Assembly: GCF_028640845.1 (NCBI RefSeq)
Contig: NC_080543.1
Location: 95,097,825-95,161,824, forward strand
Source: Ahaetulla prasina
Lineage: Eukaryota; Chordata; Lepidosauria; Squamata; Colubridae
Direction: 5' to 3'
DNA length: 64,000 bases
The translations under genes were made by a program, and so were the position numbers. Shown here piece after piece: positions 62,414 to 64,000 of this stretch. Positions within the stretch are counted from its first letter, which is position 1; each line of letters opens with the position of its first letter. The notes below the pieces were generated by a model, which saw nothing but the letters and a program-made list of their open reading frames with translations, was not told where the DNA came from and searched no databases.

Positions 62414-64000
62414 AAGACTATTGTTCCTTATTTGCTCTTTATTTTAATATAATCTGTTTATATGCTCTCTATTTTTCTCTTCGTTTTCACAATGAAAAAT
62501 TACTTTGGTTCTTGCCCACCTGAAGTTTTGGAACAAACATTAACAATGTTAAGAGATTTGTACTTCCCATTTCATCTTCTCTGACTTTAATGGGGAGATG
62601 GTTTCACATATTGCACTGAACCATAGTTTGTTTAGTGTTGTTTTGTTGAATAAGCTACCGCGTACTGAGCCATGAATTACGCTCCGTTTCAACACAGGTC
62701 TTAACCAAACTGCCACCACCCACCTCAATCCCTTTTTGTGATGCTGGATTTTTTGATATCAGAAAAGGCTGGTGGAAGGCAAGAGAGCAGCTTGACTCAA
62801 AGATCCTTTCAGAAGTGAGGGTTCACTCTCCAGAGGCAAAGAAGGAAATTCAGATTGGCCCTCATTGGTTTGTTCTGCTCTGCCTGGCAATTTTTCTTTT
62901 ATCATTTTCCAAAGTGAGCTGCATATTGTCATGTTTAATATTTATTCACTTTGGGGGCCTTTGGGCAAAGAGTGCAACTTGCAGCCAAACAAATGAATAA
63001 AACAACAAATAAGCAAACATTGACAGCTTTAGACAAGAAGAAATTATTTGGGGAGACTGAGACTCCCTGAGATTCTTAAATGTGCCATTTGCAGAAACTA
63101 AAACAACTTTGCTGAAATGCAGTAGCCTGCTGCACAATGTCTCAGGGGGAAAACTAACTGGTTTTCCTCCATGCGCTTTCAACCTGGGGCACTAGCTGAC
63201 AACGTGTGGCTTGGGTCTGCAAGACAGCAGGACCTGGGGAGCACATCGACTGCTTCTGACATCAGCATTTTTCTCCAGCTTCCAAAATAATTATACATTC
63301 CACTTGACTCAGGTCCCCCGAAGGAAAATTCTGATATTGTTTTCCTCTTTTAAAGAACTTGAGTCAGCGAAAAAATAAGGAAAGAAAAGAAAAGAAAAGA
63401 AAGAAAGAAAAAAAGCTGGAGCAATATCAAGAAATGTAAATATTAGGAAAGGTGATAGGAGCTTCAGGCCAGTACTCATGCAAATGTGTTTATTACTAAA
63501 ACATTAGATGTTAAAGTATTGGATAACCCAAAGACAGGGACAAAAACAGAACACAGCTGAAGCTCACTGAGACCTCCCTTCTGCCTCCAAGGGGTCTCCT
63601 GTTTCAGCTAAACCAATATTACTGGTCTGAGACAAGAACAGTTACATTGTCTGCCTGATTTATGTAAAGTATGTCCTGAGAAAGAAACTAGTAGTACTAT
63701 ATGTTTGGGATTGATCTGATGTACAGGCACTAATTTGTCTAAGTGGTTGTGGGGATTACTTTGACTGATTACAGTGTTCTGGACATTTCAGGCAAAACCT
63801 ATTCCCAGTTCAGCTTCTGGAGTTCCTTTGTTAACTGGAGATGAATTGCGTCCGCCACTTTCTGCATAGGAAAGCCATCTTTTTAACATTGTGTATTTCA
63901 TATTTTTTAGCTTTTAATATTAATTGTTTGCATTTTATTTTTATTATGCTGACCTATGACTGTAATAAAGATTTTTTATATATATGTTCTGCTCTTGAGC
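62414..64000. other. No gene recognised
   Basis: Anonymous sequence to the end of the window, with a purine tract (GAAAA/GAAA repeats) at about 63375-63413. AATAAA at 63964 has no associated gene. A conserved non-coding element cannot be excluded without comparison to other genomes. Confidence 0.45.

Noticed and set aside
63959..64000. Polyadenylation site of a host gene near the window end
   Set aside because: AATAAA alone is frequent in A/T-rich DNA, and no coding exon precedes it.

Overview
This window looks like squamate reptile nuclear DNA, most likely from a snake. It holds no host exon, RNA gene, CRISPR array or prokaryotic feature that I can support. Almost every recognisable feature is a transposable element. 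The mixture points to Squamata: CR1 and CR1-L3 LINEs with an AATAG/TTCTA pentamer tail, Sauria-type SINEs, L2 LINEs, a 5'-truncated L1, R4 (Dong-like) LINEs, a chromodomain Gypsy element, solo LTRs, hAT and mariner MITEs, and two putative Penelope-like fragments. The pentamer-tailed CR1-L3 copies (1.1, 2.3 and 52.8 kb) are what suggest a snake; this species-level inference rests on recalled family knowledge, not a search.

Layout. 0-9.4 kb: a ~470 bp near-palindrome, two opposed CR1-L3 tails, a mariner MITE, several hAT MITEs, and a three-layer nest in which a plus-strand CR1 and a hAT element both sit inside a minus-strand CR1. 9.4-16 kb: mostly unassigned, with a hAT MITE, CR1 tails and an LTR. 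16-24.5 kb: two composite hAT elements of one family (736 bp and 2.4 kb), both with perfect 8-bp target duplications, plus an R4 fragment. 25.5-29.7 kb: an L2 tail, then the best-preserved coding sequence of the window, an L2 copy interrupted by one in-frame stop and one single-base frameshift, itself inserted in a solo LTR. 32-36 kb: CR1 linker fragment, a broken reverse-transcriptase tail interrupted by a Gypsy integrase/chromodomain fragment with two LTRs, and another hAT MITE. 36.6-42.4 kb: L1 with a 13-bp target duplication, SINEs, LINE 3' ends and a longer R4 copy carrying a Sauria SINE. 45.7-53.3 kb: CR1, MITEs, a 58-bp-arm perfect palindrome inside TA repeats, an L2 carrying a SINE, and a second inverted repeat of putative Penelope-like type. 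54.8-64 kb: an intact solo LTR, several SINEs and otherwise unassigned sequence.

There is no operon or pathway here. The relations between features are insertional: who sits inside whom, which gives relative ages, and which SINE shares a 3' tail with which LINE. The most interesting items are the two inverted-repeat fragments at 47.2 kb and 53.1 kb, which share a hammerhead-ribozyme-like layout, and the hAT family whose copies range from 155 bp to 2.4 kb by carrying unrelated sequence. Boundaries supported by target-site duplications are exact; most others are accurate only to tens of bases.
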